This document shows, piece after piece, positions 9,373-18,247 of a stretch of 64,000 bases of DNA (position 1 is its first letter; every line of letters starts with the position of its first letter). The stretch covers positions 39,199-103,198 of the forward strand of contig NZ_UPHT01000049.1 of assembly GCF_900566085.1 (NCBI RefSeq), written 5' to 3'. The notes beneath the pieces were generated by a model. That model searched no databases. It was not told the DNA's origin and saw only the letters and a program-made list of their open reading frames with translations. The translations under genes were made by a program, and so were the position numbers. This stretch comes from Mycobacterium attenuatum (GTDB lineage: Bacteria; Actinomycetota; Actinomycetes; Mycobacteriales; Mycobacteriaceae).

Positions 9373-10137
9373 GTGGCCGACAACAACAAACGCCCTCCGC
9401 GGATCGACCTGAAGTCGCCCGACGGCAAATTCGGCCGACTGGTGCAGATCGGTGGCACCGCGCTCGTCGTGCTCTTTGCCATTGCCCTGGTGTTCTACAT
9501 CGTCACCTCGCATCACAAAACAGGCGGCGCCAACAGGTCTGGCGATGCGGTCCGGGTGACGTCAAGCAAGCTGGTCACCCAGCCCGGAACCAACAACCCC
9601 AAGGCCGTGATCTCGTTCTACGAGGATTTCCTGTGCCCGGCCTGCGGCAACTTCGAACGCGGATTCGGCCCAACGGTATCCAGGCTCATCGACATCGGCG
9701 CCATCGCGGCCGATTACACGATGGTCACCATTCTTTCCAGCCCGCGCAACGATAACTATTCGGCGCGAGCCGCCGCTGCGGCCTATTGCGTGGCCGACGA
9801 GTCCACCGACGCGTTCCGCCGCTTTCACACCGCGTTGTTCAGCGCGGGCATCCAGCCCTCCGAAGTCGGCAAGACCTTCCCCGACAACGCGAAGCTGATC
9901 GAACTGGCCCGTCAGGCCGGCGTGGTGGGCAAGGTGCCGGAATGCATCAACAGCGGAAAGTATCTTTCCTGGGTCGGCGGCCTGGCGGCGGCGGCGAACG
10001 TCCACGCGACGCCTACGGTCAAGATCAACGGCACCGAGTACGAATGGTCGACGCCGGAGGCGCTGGTGGCCAAGATCAAAGAAATCGTCGGCGACATTCC
10101 GGGCATGGACACGGCGGCAACCACCCCGGCGGCTTGA
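9373..10137 (+). CDS. DsbA-like membrane-anchored thiol oxidoreductase (Rv2969c type)
   Basis: 254 residues with an N-terminal membrane anchor (about residues 24-46, TALVVLFAIALVFYIVTS) and a thioredoxin-fold DsbA domain outside the membrane. The redox motif CPAC is Cys88-Cys91 in FYEDFLCPACGNFERG. Two further cysteines (AYCVADES and ECINSG) could form the second disulfide of mycobacterial DsbA. The cis-Pro loop is visible as HATPTVKING. In M. tuberculosis this protein oxidises exported proteins and is re-oxidised by the VKOR-like protein encoded next door. The GTG start at 9373 follows a weak GAGGA about ten bases upstream. Confidence 0.94.
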   Translation: MADNNKRPPRIDLKSPDGKFGRLVQIGGTALVVLFAIALVFYIVTSHHKTGGANRSGDAVRVTSSKLVTQPGTNNPKAVISFYEDFLCPACGNFERGFGPTVSRLIDIGAIAADYTMVTILSSPRNDNYSARAAAAAYCVADESTDAFRRFHTALFSAGIQPSEVGKTFPDNAKLIELARQAGVVGKVPECINSGKYLSWVGGLAAAANVHATPTVKINGTEYEWSTPEALVAKIKEIVGDIPGMDTAATTPAA

Positions 10138-10142
10138 CCGTT

Positions 10143-10781
10143 ATGGTCTCAGCCGAACCCGCCGAACGATCCGGCGATCCGACACTGGACACACCGGCCC
10201 AAGTGCGGGTGCCCACGCTCAGTGCGTGGTGGGTGTTGATCGCCGGTGCGGTCGGCCTGCTCGCCTCGATGACGCTGACGGTGGAAAAGATCAGGGTTCT
10301 GCTCGACCGGGATTACGTGCCGTCGTGCAACATCAATCCGATCATGTCGTGCGGCTCGGTGATGGGCACCCCCCAGGCATCGTTACTGGGGCTGCCCAAT
10401 CCGGTGGCCGGCATCGTGGGATTCACCGTGGTCGTGGTTACCGGTGTGCTGGCGGTAACGAAAGTGCCTCTGCCGCATTGGTATTGGATCGGGCTGACGG
10501 TGGGTGTCCTGGTCGGCACCGGGTTCGTGCACTGGCTGATCTTTCAAAGCCTGTACCGCATCGGGGCGTTGTGCCCGTACTGCATGCTGGTCTGGGTGGT
10601 CACCATCACACTGCTGGTGGTGGTCGCGTCGACCGCGTTTCGCCCGGTGCTCGAAAGCCGAGACAGCGCCGTCCTGCGGGTGGTCTTCCAATGGCGATGG
10701 TCGATCGCCACGCTGTGGTTCACCGCGGTGTTCCTGCAGATCATGATCCGCTTCTGGAACTATTGGTCGACGCTCATCTGA
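10143..10781 (+). CDS. VKOR-family membrane oxidoreductase, DsbA partner (Rv2968c type)
   Basis: 212 residues of integral membrane protein with four or five hydrophobic helices. The first redox cysteines are Cys62 and Cys70 (SCNINPIMSC), and the quinone-linked active site is Cys144-Pro-Tyr-Cys147 (GALCPYCMLVW), the standard VKOR pattern. It re-oxidises the DsbA-like protein of the preceding gene and passes electrons to quinone. It starts at ATG 10143, five bases after the DsbA stop, so the two form an operon. Pyruvate carboxylase follows ten bases later. Confidence 0.95.
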   Translation: MVSAEPAERSGDPTLDTPAQVRVPTLSAWWVLIAGAVGLLASMTLTVEKIRVLLDRDYVPSCNINPIMSCGSVMGTPQASLLGLPNPVAGIVGFTVVVVTGVLAVTKVPLPHWYWIGLTVGVLVGTGFVHWLIFQSLYRIGALCPYCMLVWVVTITLLVVVASTAFRPVLESRDSAVLRVVFQWRWSIATLWFTAVFLQIMIRFWNYWSTLI

Positions 10782-10791
10782 GAGGGGCCCC

Positions 10792-13700
10792 GTGATCTCC
10801 AAAGTGCTGGTGGCCAATCGCGGGGAGATCGCGATCCGGGCCTTTCGCGCCGCTTACGAACTCGGTATCGGCACGGTGGCCGTCTACGCCTACGAGGACC
10901 GCAATTCGCTGCATCGGTCCAAGGCCGACGAGTCCTACCAGATCGGCGAAATCGGGCACCCGGTACGTGCGTATCTTTCGGTGGACCAGATCGTGGAAAC
11001 CGCCCGCCGCGCCGGCGCTGACGCGATCTACCCCGGTTACGGGTTCCTGTCAGAGAACCCCGAGTTAGCCAGGGCATGTGCGGCGGCGGGCATCACCTTT
11101 GTCGGCCCCGGCGCTGAAGTGCTTGAGCTGACTGGAAATAAGTCGCGGGCCATCGCTGCCGCCCGGGACGCGGGGCTGCCGGTGCTGACGTCGTCGGCGC
11201 CGTCCGCCTCGGTCGACGAGCTGGTGTCGGCCGCCGCGGGTATGCGGTTTCCGTTGTTCGTCAAGGCGGTTGCCGGCGGTGGTGGCCGCGGTATGCGCCG
11301 GGTGGGCGATATCGCCGCACTGCCGGAAGCCATCGAAGCCGCCAGCCGTGAAGCCGAGTCGGCATTCGGAGACCCAACGGTCTACCTGGAACAGGCGGTG
11401 CTGAGCCCCCGCCACATCGAGGTGCAGATCCTGGCGGACATTCGCGGCAACGTGATTCACCTGTACGAGCGCGACTGCAGTGTGCAGCGCCGCCATCAGA
11501 AGGTCATCGAACTCGCGCCGGCGCCCAACCTGCCCGCCGGGTTGCGCGACCGGATGTCCGCCGACGCGGTGGCCTTCGCCCGCCACATCGGCTACAGCTG
11601 CGCCGGCACCGTCGAGTTTCTTCTTGACCACGGTGGCGACTACGTGTTCATCGAGATGAATCCACGGATTCAGGTGGAACACACCGTCACCGAGGAAATC
11701 ACCGATGTGGACCTGGTGTCTAGCCAGCTGCGTCTTGCGGCGGGGGAGACCCTCGACGACCTGGGCCTGGCGCAGGATTCCATCAGACCGCACGGCGCCG
11801 CTCTGCAGTGTCGGATCACCACCGAGGACCCGGCCAACGGGTTCCGGCCCGACACCGGCCGCATCAGCGCGCTGCGCGCCCCCGGCGGTGCGGGCATCCG
11901 GCTGGACGGCAGCACCAACCTCGGCGCCGAGATCAGCGCCCACTTCGATTCCATGCTGGTCAAGCTGACCTGCCGGGGCCGGGACTTCTCGACCGCGGTG
12001 AATCGCGCTCGCCGGGCGATGGCGGAGTTCCGGATCCGCGGCGTGTCTACGAATATCCCCTTCCTGCAAGCGGTTCTGGACGACCCCGATTTCCAGGACG
12101 GCCGCATCAGCACGTCGTTCATCGACGAACGGCCGCAGCTGCTGACCGCGCGATCCTCGGCCGACCGGGGCACTAAGATCCTGAACTACCTGGCCGATGT
12201 CACGGTCAACAAACCGCACGGCACCAGGCCGTCGAAGGTCTACCCCCAGGACAAACTGCCCGATGTCGACCTGGACGCCCCGCCGCCGGCGGGGTCCAAG
12301 CAACTGCTGGCCGAGTTGGGACCCGACGGTTTCGCGCGCTGGCTGCGCGAGTCGGCGGCAGTGCGGTTGACCGACACGACATTCCGTGACGCGCATCAGT
12401 CACTGCTGGCCACGCGGGTGCGCACCAGCGGGCTGATGATGGTGGCACCCTATCTGGCCCGGACCATGCCGCAGCTGTTGTCGGTGGAGTGCTGGGGCGG
12501 TGCGACGTACGATGTGGCACTTCGTTTTCTCAAGGAAGATCCCTGGGAACGGCTGTCCGCACTGCGCCAGGCAATGCCCAACATTTGTCTGCAGATGCTG
12601 CTGAGGGGCCGCAATACCGTCGGCTACACCCCCTATCCGGAGGTGGTGACGACGGCGTTCATCGACGAGGCCACGGCCACCGGCATCGACATTTTCCGTA
12701 TCTTCGACGCGCTCAACAACCTGGAGTCGATGCGCCCGGCGATCGACGCGGTTCGCGAAACCGGTTCTGCGATAGCTGAAGTCGCGATGTGCTACACCGG
12801 CGACCTGTGTGACCCCGGTGAGCGACTGTATACGCTCGACTACTATCTGAGGCTGGCCGAGTCCATCGTGGCGGCTGGTGCCCACGTACTGGCCATCAAG
12901 GACATGGCGGGGCTGTTGCGGGCTCCGGCCGCGGTAAAGTTGGTCTCCGCCTTACGAAGTCGCTTCGAACTTCCGGTGCACGTACATACCCACGACACTC
13001 CGGGTGGCCAGCTGGCCAGCTATGTCGCCGCCTGGCACGCTGGGGCCGACGCCGTCGACGGGGCCGCTGCGCCGCTGGCGGGAACCACCAGCCAGCCCGC
13101 GCTGAGCTCGATCGTCGCCGCAGCCGCACACACCGAATACGACACCGGTTTGTCGCTTGCGGCGGTGTGCGCGCTGGAGCCATTTTGGGAAGCGTTGCGA
13201 AAAGTGTACGCGCCCTTCGAATCCGGCCTTCCCGGGCCGACTGGCCGGGTCTACCGCCACGAAATTCCGGGCGGCCAGTTGTCGAACCTGCGCCAGCAGG
13301 CGATCGCCCTGGGTCTGGGGGATCGGTTCGAGGAAGTCGAAGAGGCATACGCCGGCGCTGACCGGGTCCTGGGCCGGCTGATCAAGGTCACTCCGTCGTC
13401 GAAGGTCGTCGGTGATCTGGCGCTCGCCTTGGTCGGCGCCGGCGTTAGTGCCGACGAATTCGCCTCCGAACCGGCACGATTCGACATCCCAGACTCAGTT
13501 CTGGGATTTCTGCGTGGCGACCTGGGCGATCCGCCCGGCGGGTGGCCCGAGCCGCTGCGCAGCACGGCGTTGGCCGGCCGCGCGCCGGCCAAACCCACCG
13601 GACAACTGACGGCCGACGACGAGGCGGCTCTAGCGGTGCCGGGACCCAAACGGCAGGCCGCGTTGAACCGCTTGTTATTCCCGGGTCCGACAAAGGAATT

Positions 13701-14175
13701 CGAGGAGCATCGGGAAACCTACGGCGACACCTCGCAATTGTCGGCCAATCAGTTCTTCTACGGGCTGCGGCAGGGTGAAGAACATCGGGTGAAGCTGGAA
13801 CGCGGGGTGGAGCTGCTGATCGGTCTGGAGGCCATCTCCGAGCCCGACGAACGCGGCATGCGAACGGTGATGTGCATCATCAACGGCCAGTTGCGCCCGG
13901 TACTGGTGCGTGACCGCAGCATTGCCAGCTCAGTACCGGCCGCCGAGAAGGCCGACCGCGGAAACCCGGGCCACATCGCCGCGCCGTTCGCCGGGGTCGT
14001 CACCATCGCCGTGACCGTCGGCGACCACGTCACGGCAGGCCAGACCATCGCCACCATCGAGGCGATGAAGATGGAGGCCCCCATCACCGCCCCCAACGAC
14101 GGCACAGTGCAGCGGGTGGCGGTCTCGGATACCGCCCAGGTCGAGGGCGGAGACCTGCTGGCGGTGGTGAGCTGA
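10792..14175 (+). CDS. pca: Pyruvate carboxylase
   Basis: 1127 residues, the full length for a single-chain pyruvate carboxylase. The order is biotin carboxylase (starts [14 protein letters not shown], Gly-rich [13 protein letters not shown] loop near residue 165, [10 protein letters not shown] near 290), carboxyltransferase ([17 protein letters not shown] near 528, VHTHDTPGG near 725), and the C-terminal biotinyl domain with Lys in EAMKMEAP near residue 1093. It makes oxaloacetate from pyruvate, ATP and bicarbonate in the cytosol for anaplerosis and gluconeogenesis. The start is GTG after GAGAGGGG. Its stop overlaps the likely CTG start of rsmD. Confidence 0.97.
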   Translation: MISKVLVANRGEIAIRAFRAAYELGIGTVAVYAYEDRNSLHRSKADESYQIGEIGHPVRAYLSVDQIVETARRAGADAIYPGYGFLSENPELARACAAAGITFVGPGAEVLELTGNKSRAIAAARDAGLPVLTSSAPSASVDELVSAAAGMRFPLFVKAVAGGGGRGMRRVGDIAALPEAIEAASREAESAFGDPTVYLEQAVLSPRHIEVQILADIRGNVIHLYERDCSVQRRHQKVIELAPAPNLPAGLRDRMSADAVAFARHIGYSCAGTVEFLLDHGGDYVFIEMNPRIQVEHTVTEEITDVDLVSSQLRLAAGETLDDLGLAQDSIRPHGAALQCRITTEDPANGFRPDTGRISALRAPGGAGIRLDGSTNLGAEISAHFDSMLVKLTCRGRDFSTAVNRARRAMAEFRIRGVSTNIPFLQAVLDDPDFQDGRISTSFIDERPQLLTARSSADRGTKILNYLADVTVNKPHGTRPSKVYPQDKLPDVDLDAPPPAGSKQLLAELGPDGFARWLRESAAVRLTDTTFRDAHQSLLATRVRTSGLMMVAPYLARTMPQLLSVECWGGATYDVALRFLKEDPWERLSALRQAMPNICLQMLLRGRNTVGYTPYPEVVTTAFIDEATATGIDIFRIFDALNNLESMRPAIDAVRETGSAIAEVAMCYTGDLCDPGERLYTLDYYLRLAESIVAAGAHVLAIKDMAGLLRAPAAVKLVSALRSRFELPVHVHTHDTPGGQLASYVAAWHAGADAVDGAAAPLAGTTSQPALSSIVAAAAHTEYDTGLSLAAVCALEPFWEALRKVYAPFESGLPGPTGRVYRHEIPGGQLSNLRQQAIALGLGDRFEEVEEAYAGADRVLGRLIKVTPSSKVVGDLALALVGAGVSADEFASEPARFDIPDSVLGFLRGDLGDPPGGWPEPLRSTALAGRAPAKPTGQLTADDEAALAVPGPKRQAALNRLLFPGPTKEFEEHRETYGDTSQLSANQFFYGLRQGEEHRVKLERGVELLIGLEAISEPDERGMRTVMCIINGQLRPVLVRDRSIASSVPAAEKADRGNPGHIAAPFAGVVTIAVTVGDHVTAGQTIATIEAMKMEAPITAPNDGTVQRVAVSDTAQVEGGDLLAVVS

Positions 14176-14726
14176 CCCGGATCATCGGCGGTGTCGCCGG
14201 GGGACGCCGACTCGCGGTACCGTCGCGGGGGACCAGGCCGACCACCGATCGGGTCCGCGAAGCGCTGTTCAACATCGTGAGCGCGCGCCGGGAGCTGACC
14301 GGGCTGGCCGTGCTGGATCTCTATGCCGGGTCGGGGGCGCTCGGGCTGGAGGCCCTGTCGCGCGGGGCCGCTTCGGCGCTGTTCGTGGAGGCCGACCAAC
14401 GCACCGCGGCGGTCATCGCCCGCAATATCAAGGCCCTGGGTCTGGCCGGTGCGACGGTGCGCCGGGGCCCGGTGGCCGCCGTCGTGACGGCAGGGACGTC
14501 GGCTCCGGTGGACCTGGTGCTGGCCGATCCGCCCTATGACGTCGACGCCGCGGACGTCGATGCGGTCCTGGCCGCGTTGAGCATCCACGGCTGGGTCCGC
14601 GCCGAAACCATCGCCGTGGTGGAACGACCGGTGGCTAGTGCGCCATTGACCTGGCCGGCGGGCTGGGCCAGGTGGCCCGAGCGGGTGTACGGCGACACCC
14701 GGCTGGAGTTGGCTCAGCGGGGCTGA
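14172..14726 (+). CDS. rsmD: 16S rRNA (guanine-N2)-methyltransferase RsmD
   Basis: 184 residues if translation starts at CTG 14172, which overlaps the pca stop as CTGA. The family N-terminus ([19 protein letters not shown], then [15 protein letters not shown]) is encoded directly after this CTG. No ATG, GTG or TTG lies in frame upstream within the pca end, and the first GTG (14277) would remove about 35 conserved residues. Motif I is [16 protein letters not shown] and the catalytic box is LADPPY. RsmD methylates G966 (E. coli numbering) of 16S rRNA. In M. tuberculosis the equivalent codon is GTG (Rv2966c), so a CTG start here is an inference from conservation. Confidence 0.88.
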   Translation: MTRIIGGVAGGRRLAVPSRGTRPTTDRVREALFNIVSARRELTGLAVLDLYAGSGALGLEALSRGAASALFVEADQRTAAVIARNIKALGLAGATVRRGPVAAVVTAGTSAPVDLVLADPPYDVDAADVDAVLAALSIHGWVRAETIAVVERPVASAPLTWPAGWARWPERVYGDTRLELAQRG

Positions 14727-14803
14727 ACGGGCCTGCTAGCGTCTGGTCTCATGGGCGCCGCTGCACAGCATCACTTCGTTCTGCCTTGTCGCCGGCGCGG
14801 GTC

Positions 14804-15280
14804 ATGAGCGGCGCCGTATGCCCAGGGTCGTTCGACCCGGTCACGCTGGGCCACATCGACGTTTTCGAGCGTGCCGCGGCCCAGTTCGACGACGTCGTGG
14901 TGGCGATCCTGACCAATCCGACCAAGAAGGGCATGTTCGACCTGGACGAGCGCATCGCGATGATCAACGAATCGACCACCCACCTGCCCAACCTGCGGGT
15001 GGAGGCAGGCCAAGGCCTGGTGGTCGACTTCGTCAGGTCCCGGGGGATGAACGCCATTGTGAAGGGTTTGCGCACCGGCACCGACTTCGAATACGAACTG
15101 CAGATGGCGCAGATGAACAAGCACATCGCCGGCGTGGACACCTTTTTCGTCGCGACCGCGCCTCGGTATTCGTTCGTGTCGTCGTCGCTGGCCAAAGAGG
15201 TGGCGATGCTCGGCGGCGACGTGTCGGAGCTGCTGCCCGAGCCGGTGAACCGGCGACTACGCGAAAAGCTCTCCGGCTGA
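14804..15280 (+). CDS. coaD: Phosphopantetheine adenylyltransferase CoaD
   Basis: 158 residues, colinear with mycobacterial CoaD (KdtB). The nucleotidyltransferase motif is [14 protein letters not shown], with the T/HxGH-type His. [17 protein letters not shown] and the later [15 protein letters not shown] box complete the active site. It converts 4'-phosphopantetheine to dephospho-CoA, the penultimate CoA step, and so supplies the cofactor for the acyl-carrier domains encoded further along. ATG 14804 gives the family start [13 protein letters not shown] strong hairpin lies five bases after the stop. Confidence 0.96.
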   Translation: MSGAVCPGSFDPVTLGHIDVFERAAAQFDDVVVAILTNPTKKGMFDLDERIAMINESTTHLPNLRVEAGQGLVVDFVRSRGMNAIVKGLRTGTDFEYELQMAQMNKHIAGVDTFFVATAPRYSFVSSSLAKEVAMLGGDVSELLPEPVNRRLREKLSG

Positions 15281-15284
15281 AGAT

Positions 15285-15320
15285 AATCGGACCTGGCCCG
15301 GGGGAGGACCAGGTCCGATT
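15285..15320. terminator. Hairpin terminator between coaD and a convergent gene
   Basis: A perfect 12-base-pair stem (AATCGGACCTGG at 15285-15296 and CCAGGTCCGATT at 15309-15320) encloses a 12-base loop. It sits just after the coaD stop and 24 bases before the stop of the convergent small secreted-peptide gene, so it can serve both. There is no long U-tract, as is common in mycobacterial terminators. Confidence 0.75.
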
Positions 15321-15343
15321 GGGGTGCGGGGGCGCAGCCCGGG

Positions 15344-15526
15344 TTAGCTGGGGTCGAAGCATTCGTAGAAGGTCTGCGTTGCGTAGTCGTAACAGGTGTA
15401 GGTGCCGTACGCCTGGTGGCTGGGTGCCGTGTCGGCGGCGCCGGCGCTGGCTCCCAGCGCGGCCAGGCCGATGGCCGAGGCCAGCAGGGACATGCCGGCA
15501 AGGGCGCGAAGACGGGTGGTCAACAT
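15344..15526 (-). CDS. Tiny secreted Tyr/Cys-containing peptide
   Basis: A 60-residue protein. Residues 1-30 are a good Sec signal peptide (basic start TTRLRALA, hydrophobic core MSLLASAIGLAALG, then AGA as an AxA cleavage site at residues 28-30). The predicted mature peptide is only about 30 residues, rich in Tyr and acidic residues, with two cysteines (Cys45, Cys56) that could close a ten-residue loop (CYDYATQTFYEC). An RBS-like GGAGAGG precedes the ATG (minus strand, about 15530-15537). I do not recognise a family. Its placement between coaD and purU, with its own terminator and upstream region, suggests a stand-alone gene. Confidence 0.7.
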   Translation of the reverse strand: MLTTRLRALAGMSLLASAIGLAALGASAGAADTAPSHQAYGTYTCYDYATQTFYECFDPS

Positions 15527-15740
15527 TGATACCTCTCCTTACTTGATGGTCTGTGCTTGATGGTCTTTGCTTGGTTGTGTTTTCGGGTGGGCGGCCGTGG
15601 CCGTTGCGACAAGGCTGACGGTGGGTTCTTGGCGAAACCTTGCGGGATCCTTGGCACGTAGTGTGTCCCCGGCGGCGCCGGGGCCGCCCGCAGATCCGAC
15701 CAGCGGGCTCGCTCACGGCTACCGGACGGACCGGCAAGCG

Positions 15741-16637
15741 TCAGAAGACGATGGTCTGGTTGTGGTGGACGATGACACGGTCCTGGCAGTGCCAGAGGAC
15801 GGCCCGGGAGAGCACCGCGCGTTCGACGTCGGCGCCGACCCGCACCAGGTCTTCGACGGTGTCATTGTGGTCGACACGGACCACGTCTTGTTCGATGATC
15901 GGGCCTTCGTCGAGGACCTCGGTCACGTAGTGAGCTGTCGCGCCGATCAGCTTCACGCCGCGCTCCCGGGCGCGTTTGTACGGGGCCGCGCCGGTGAAGG
16001 CCGGAAGAAACGAATGGTGAATGTTGATCAGCGGACAGCTGATTGCGGTCAGGAATGCCGGGCTCAGGATCTGCATGTAGCGGGCAAGGACCACCAAATC
16101 AACATTGCCGCTGAGCAACTGAAGCTCCCGCTGCTCGGCTTCGGCGCGGGTGTCCCGGGTCGCCGGGATATGGACGAATGGCACACCGAACGGGCGGACA
16201 TGATCGGCTAGTTCGGGGTGGTTGGCGATCACCATGACCACCGACATCTCCAGCTCGCCGCGACGGTTGCGCCACAACAGGTCTAACAAGCAGTGATCAC
16301 TCTTGGAGGCCATGATGGCGACCCGTTTGGGCTTGGCGGCCTCGCTGAACCGGTAATCGATGCCGAACCTGCCGGCCACGGCGGCGCCGAAGTCGCGTTG
16401 CAGCTCGTCGATGGCCGCGGTCAAGCCGGGTAGGTGAAAGATCGCACGCTGCAGGAAGGTTCCACCCTCCGGCGCGGTGGAGTGCTGGTCTAGGGAAATG
16501 ATGTTGGCACCGGCTTGGGCTAAAAACCCGCTCACCGCGGCGATAATTCCGGGGCGGTCGTGGCAACGCAGCAGCAGCCGGCCGATATCGGCCGGCTGCG
16601 GTGGACCGCCAGGTGGCGGCGGATAGCTATCAGACAT
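15741..16637 (-). CDS. purU: Formyltetrahydrofolate deformylase PurU
   Basis: 298 residues. An N-terminal ACT domain (GRLLLRCHDRPGIIAAVSGFLA) is followed by a formyltransferase-fold catalytic domain with the conserved INIHHSFLPAF box and the ATAHYVTEVLDEGPIIEQDV segment containing the catalytic His/Asp. It hydrolyses 10-formyl-THF to formate and THF, balancing one-carbon pools. Its length is close to M. tuberculosis Rv2964 (310). It stands alone, transcribed away from the small secreted gene and next to the permease gene on the same strand. Confidence 0.95.
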   Translation of the reverse strand: MSDSYPPPPGGPPQPADIGRLLLRCHDRPGIIAAVSGFLAQAGANIISLDQHSTAPEGGTFLQRAIFHLPGLTAAIDELQRDFGAAVAGRFGIDYRFSEAAKPKRVAIMASKSDHCLLDLLWRNRRGELEMSVVMVIANHPELADHVRPFGVPFVHIPATRDTRAEAEQRELQLLSGNVDLVVLARYMQILSPAFLTAISCPLINIHHSFLPAFTGAAPYKRARERGVKLIGATAHYVTEVLDEGPIIEQDVVRVDHNDTVEDLVRVGADVERAVLSRAVLWHCQDRVIVHHNQTIVF

Positions 16638-16668
16638 TGCCGCAGGCCAGGATACGCCGACCGCGGCG

Positions 16669-17856
16669 CTAGTGGCACTGATGGCTGTGGTCGTGCTGGT
16701 GATCTTGCGAGTCGGGGGAGCCGCCCATCATGCGCAGCATCGGTATCCCGCCGGTAGCGGCGAACCGGACCACCAGGATCGCCGCGACGACGAGGAAGAC
16801 GACGTTGAGCCAGGTCGTGTAGTTCCACGAAATTCCGGCGTGCATGACCACGGCGCTGCGCTGACTGGGAATGAGACTAGCTGCGCCGAAAAGTAATTCG
16901 ACGAGGTACCCGGCGACGACCATCGAGGCGTAGAAGGTGCCCAGCAGCGTCAGCATCATTTTCGTCCCGTAGTACTTCCGATAGATGTTCAAGATCGGCA
17001 GGATCAACAGGTCGGCGAAGATGAACGCGATGACGCCGCCGAAGCTGATGCCGCCGTTCCACAGCACCGCGGCCAGCGGCACATTGCCGATCGAGCAGAC
17101 GAAGGAGACGATCGCTACGAAGGGACCCACGATCGGCCCCCACAGCGCCGACCACACCGGATGGTCGGTCAAAAAGAAGTGTTGCCAAAAGGTTTCGGGA
17201 ACCCAGGCCGCGATGGCACCCGCGATCAACAGGCCCACGATCAGGTCCCGCAGAATCGCTGCCCACTCCATGACGAACACATGCGACACCGAGGTGAAGG
17301 CCCGCGCGGAAAACAGCCGCCGCCAAAACGAGCCCTGGCCGCTGACCGACATGTCCATGGCGGCGTGACCTTCCATGGAGCCGGCGATTCCGCGGTCGGC
17401 TTGCTCGCGGGCGGCGTCGACCAGCCGGGAGCGCACGAACAGCCGGAACAACAGGGCCAGCACGATGATCATCAGCGGGCCTCCGACGAACTCCGCGGCG
17501 GTGAATTGCCAGCCCATCAAGAGCGCCAGGATGATGCCCAGCTCCACGACGAGATTGGTGGAACTGATCTCGAACGCCATGGCGGCGGTGAAGTTGGCGC
17601 CCTTGCGGATCAGGGAACGAGCCAGCGCCACGGCCGCATATGAGCACGATGACGATGCGGCTCCGAGGCCGGCGGCCACCGCGAGGGTGCGGGGCTTGTC
17701 GTCGCCCATCAGGGCCACAATCGTCTCGCGGCGCACCACGGCCTGCACCATCGCCGACAGTGCGAATCCAAGGATCAGCGCCCACAAGATCTCCCACGTC
17801 ATAGATCCCGTCAGCGCCAATGCATGACCCACTGCTGCCAGCACGTTGTCCACCAC
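16669..17856 (-). CDS. Membrane permease of the DUF318/ArsP type with His-rich tail (Rv2963 type)
   Basis: 395 residues with about eight to ten hydrophobic segments, matching the Rv2963 permease (DUF318) family. The family's conserved segments are AAGLGAASSSCSYAAVALARSL, in which a cysteine lies in a membrane helix, and CSIGNVPLAAVLWNGGISFGG. Relatives include organoarsenical exporters (ArsP) and other metal or metalloid exporters. The last ten residues, HQHDHSHQCH, are a metal-binding-like tail. About 65 bases upstream of the start lies a 9-5-9 palindrome resembling CsoR-family operators. Together these support a role in metal or metalloid export, but the substrate is not shown. Confidence 0.86.
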   Translation of the reverse strand: MVDNVLAAVGHALALTGSMTWEILWALILGFALSAMVQAVVRRETIVALMGDDKPRTLAVAAGLGAASSSCSYAAVALARSLIRKGANFTAAMAFEISSTNLVVELGIILALLMGWQFTAAEFVGGPLMIIVLALLFRLFVRSRLVDAAREQADRGIAGSMEGHAAMDMSVSGQGSFWRRLFSARAFTSVSHVFVMEWAAILRDLIVGLLIAGAIAAWVPETFWQHFFLTDHPVWSALWGPIVGPFVAIVSFVCSIGNVPLAAVLWNGGISFGGVIAFIFADLLILPILNIYRKYYGTKMMLTLLGTFYASMVVAGYLVELLFGAASLIPSQRSAVVMHAGISWNYTTWLNVVFLVVAAILVVRFAATGGIPMLRMMGGSPDSQDHQHDHSHQCH

Positions 17857-18247
17857 CCGGTCCTCCGCTTCGGTTGCATGTTCGGGCGATCATATGGGCG
17901 AGCCCGCCCACCCCGGCAACATATACCCATAGGGGGTATATGTCAAGCCGCGGATCCCGTGGCATAACATACTGCCCGCAATACTCATATCTGCGTGTAA
18001 AGCGTTGCTGCACAATGGGATAACCCCTGTCGGCACCGCACGCGCGGTGGTTGTGCCGGCATCGAGCTGCGGCCCCGACGAGCTCAGATCGGCGGTGTGC
18101 CGCACTGGCCCGATCGACCGGCACCACGCCCGGGCTCACCGTTATTGTTCGGATTTCCCCGAGTACGGGCGCGTCCTGCGTGTACGCTACGGCCTCGGGG
18201 TGCGGCGTAACGGGTAATGGTCGCCAGCAATGAGAAGGAACGCGGGC
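17857..18247. other. Divergent intergenic region, permease / first glycosyltransferase
   Basis: About 390 bases between divergent genes. It contains the palindrome at 17920-17942 and, near 18150-18250, a segment that is recognisably repeated upstream of the second glycosyltransferase (for example GCGTGTACGCTACGGCC at 18178 against GCGTGTACTCTACGGCC at 19728). The duplication of the GT gene therefore included its promoter region. No other gene is visible. Confidence 0.6.
17920..17942. promoter_or_regulatory. CsoR/metal-sensor-like operator palindrome
   Basis: CATATACCC (17920-17928) and GGGTATATG (17934-17942) are perfect inverted repeats separated by five bases (ATAGG). The centre reads TACCC-n5-GGGTA, which resembles operators of the copper/metal-sensing CsoR/RcnR (DUF156) repressors. 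It lies about 64 bases upstream of the permease start codon and divergently from it, a position suited to controlling that promoter. No regulator gene is seen nearby. Confidence 0.65.

Noticed and set aside
11065..12396. A 443-codon open frame antisense to the pyruvate carboxylase gene
   Set aside because: It is a shadow of a high-GC coding frame, with Arg/Gly/Gln-rich composition and no motifs; pca is certain on the other strand.
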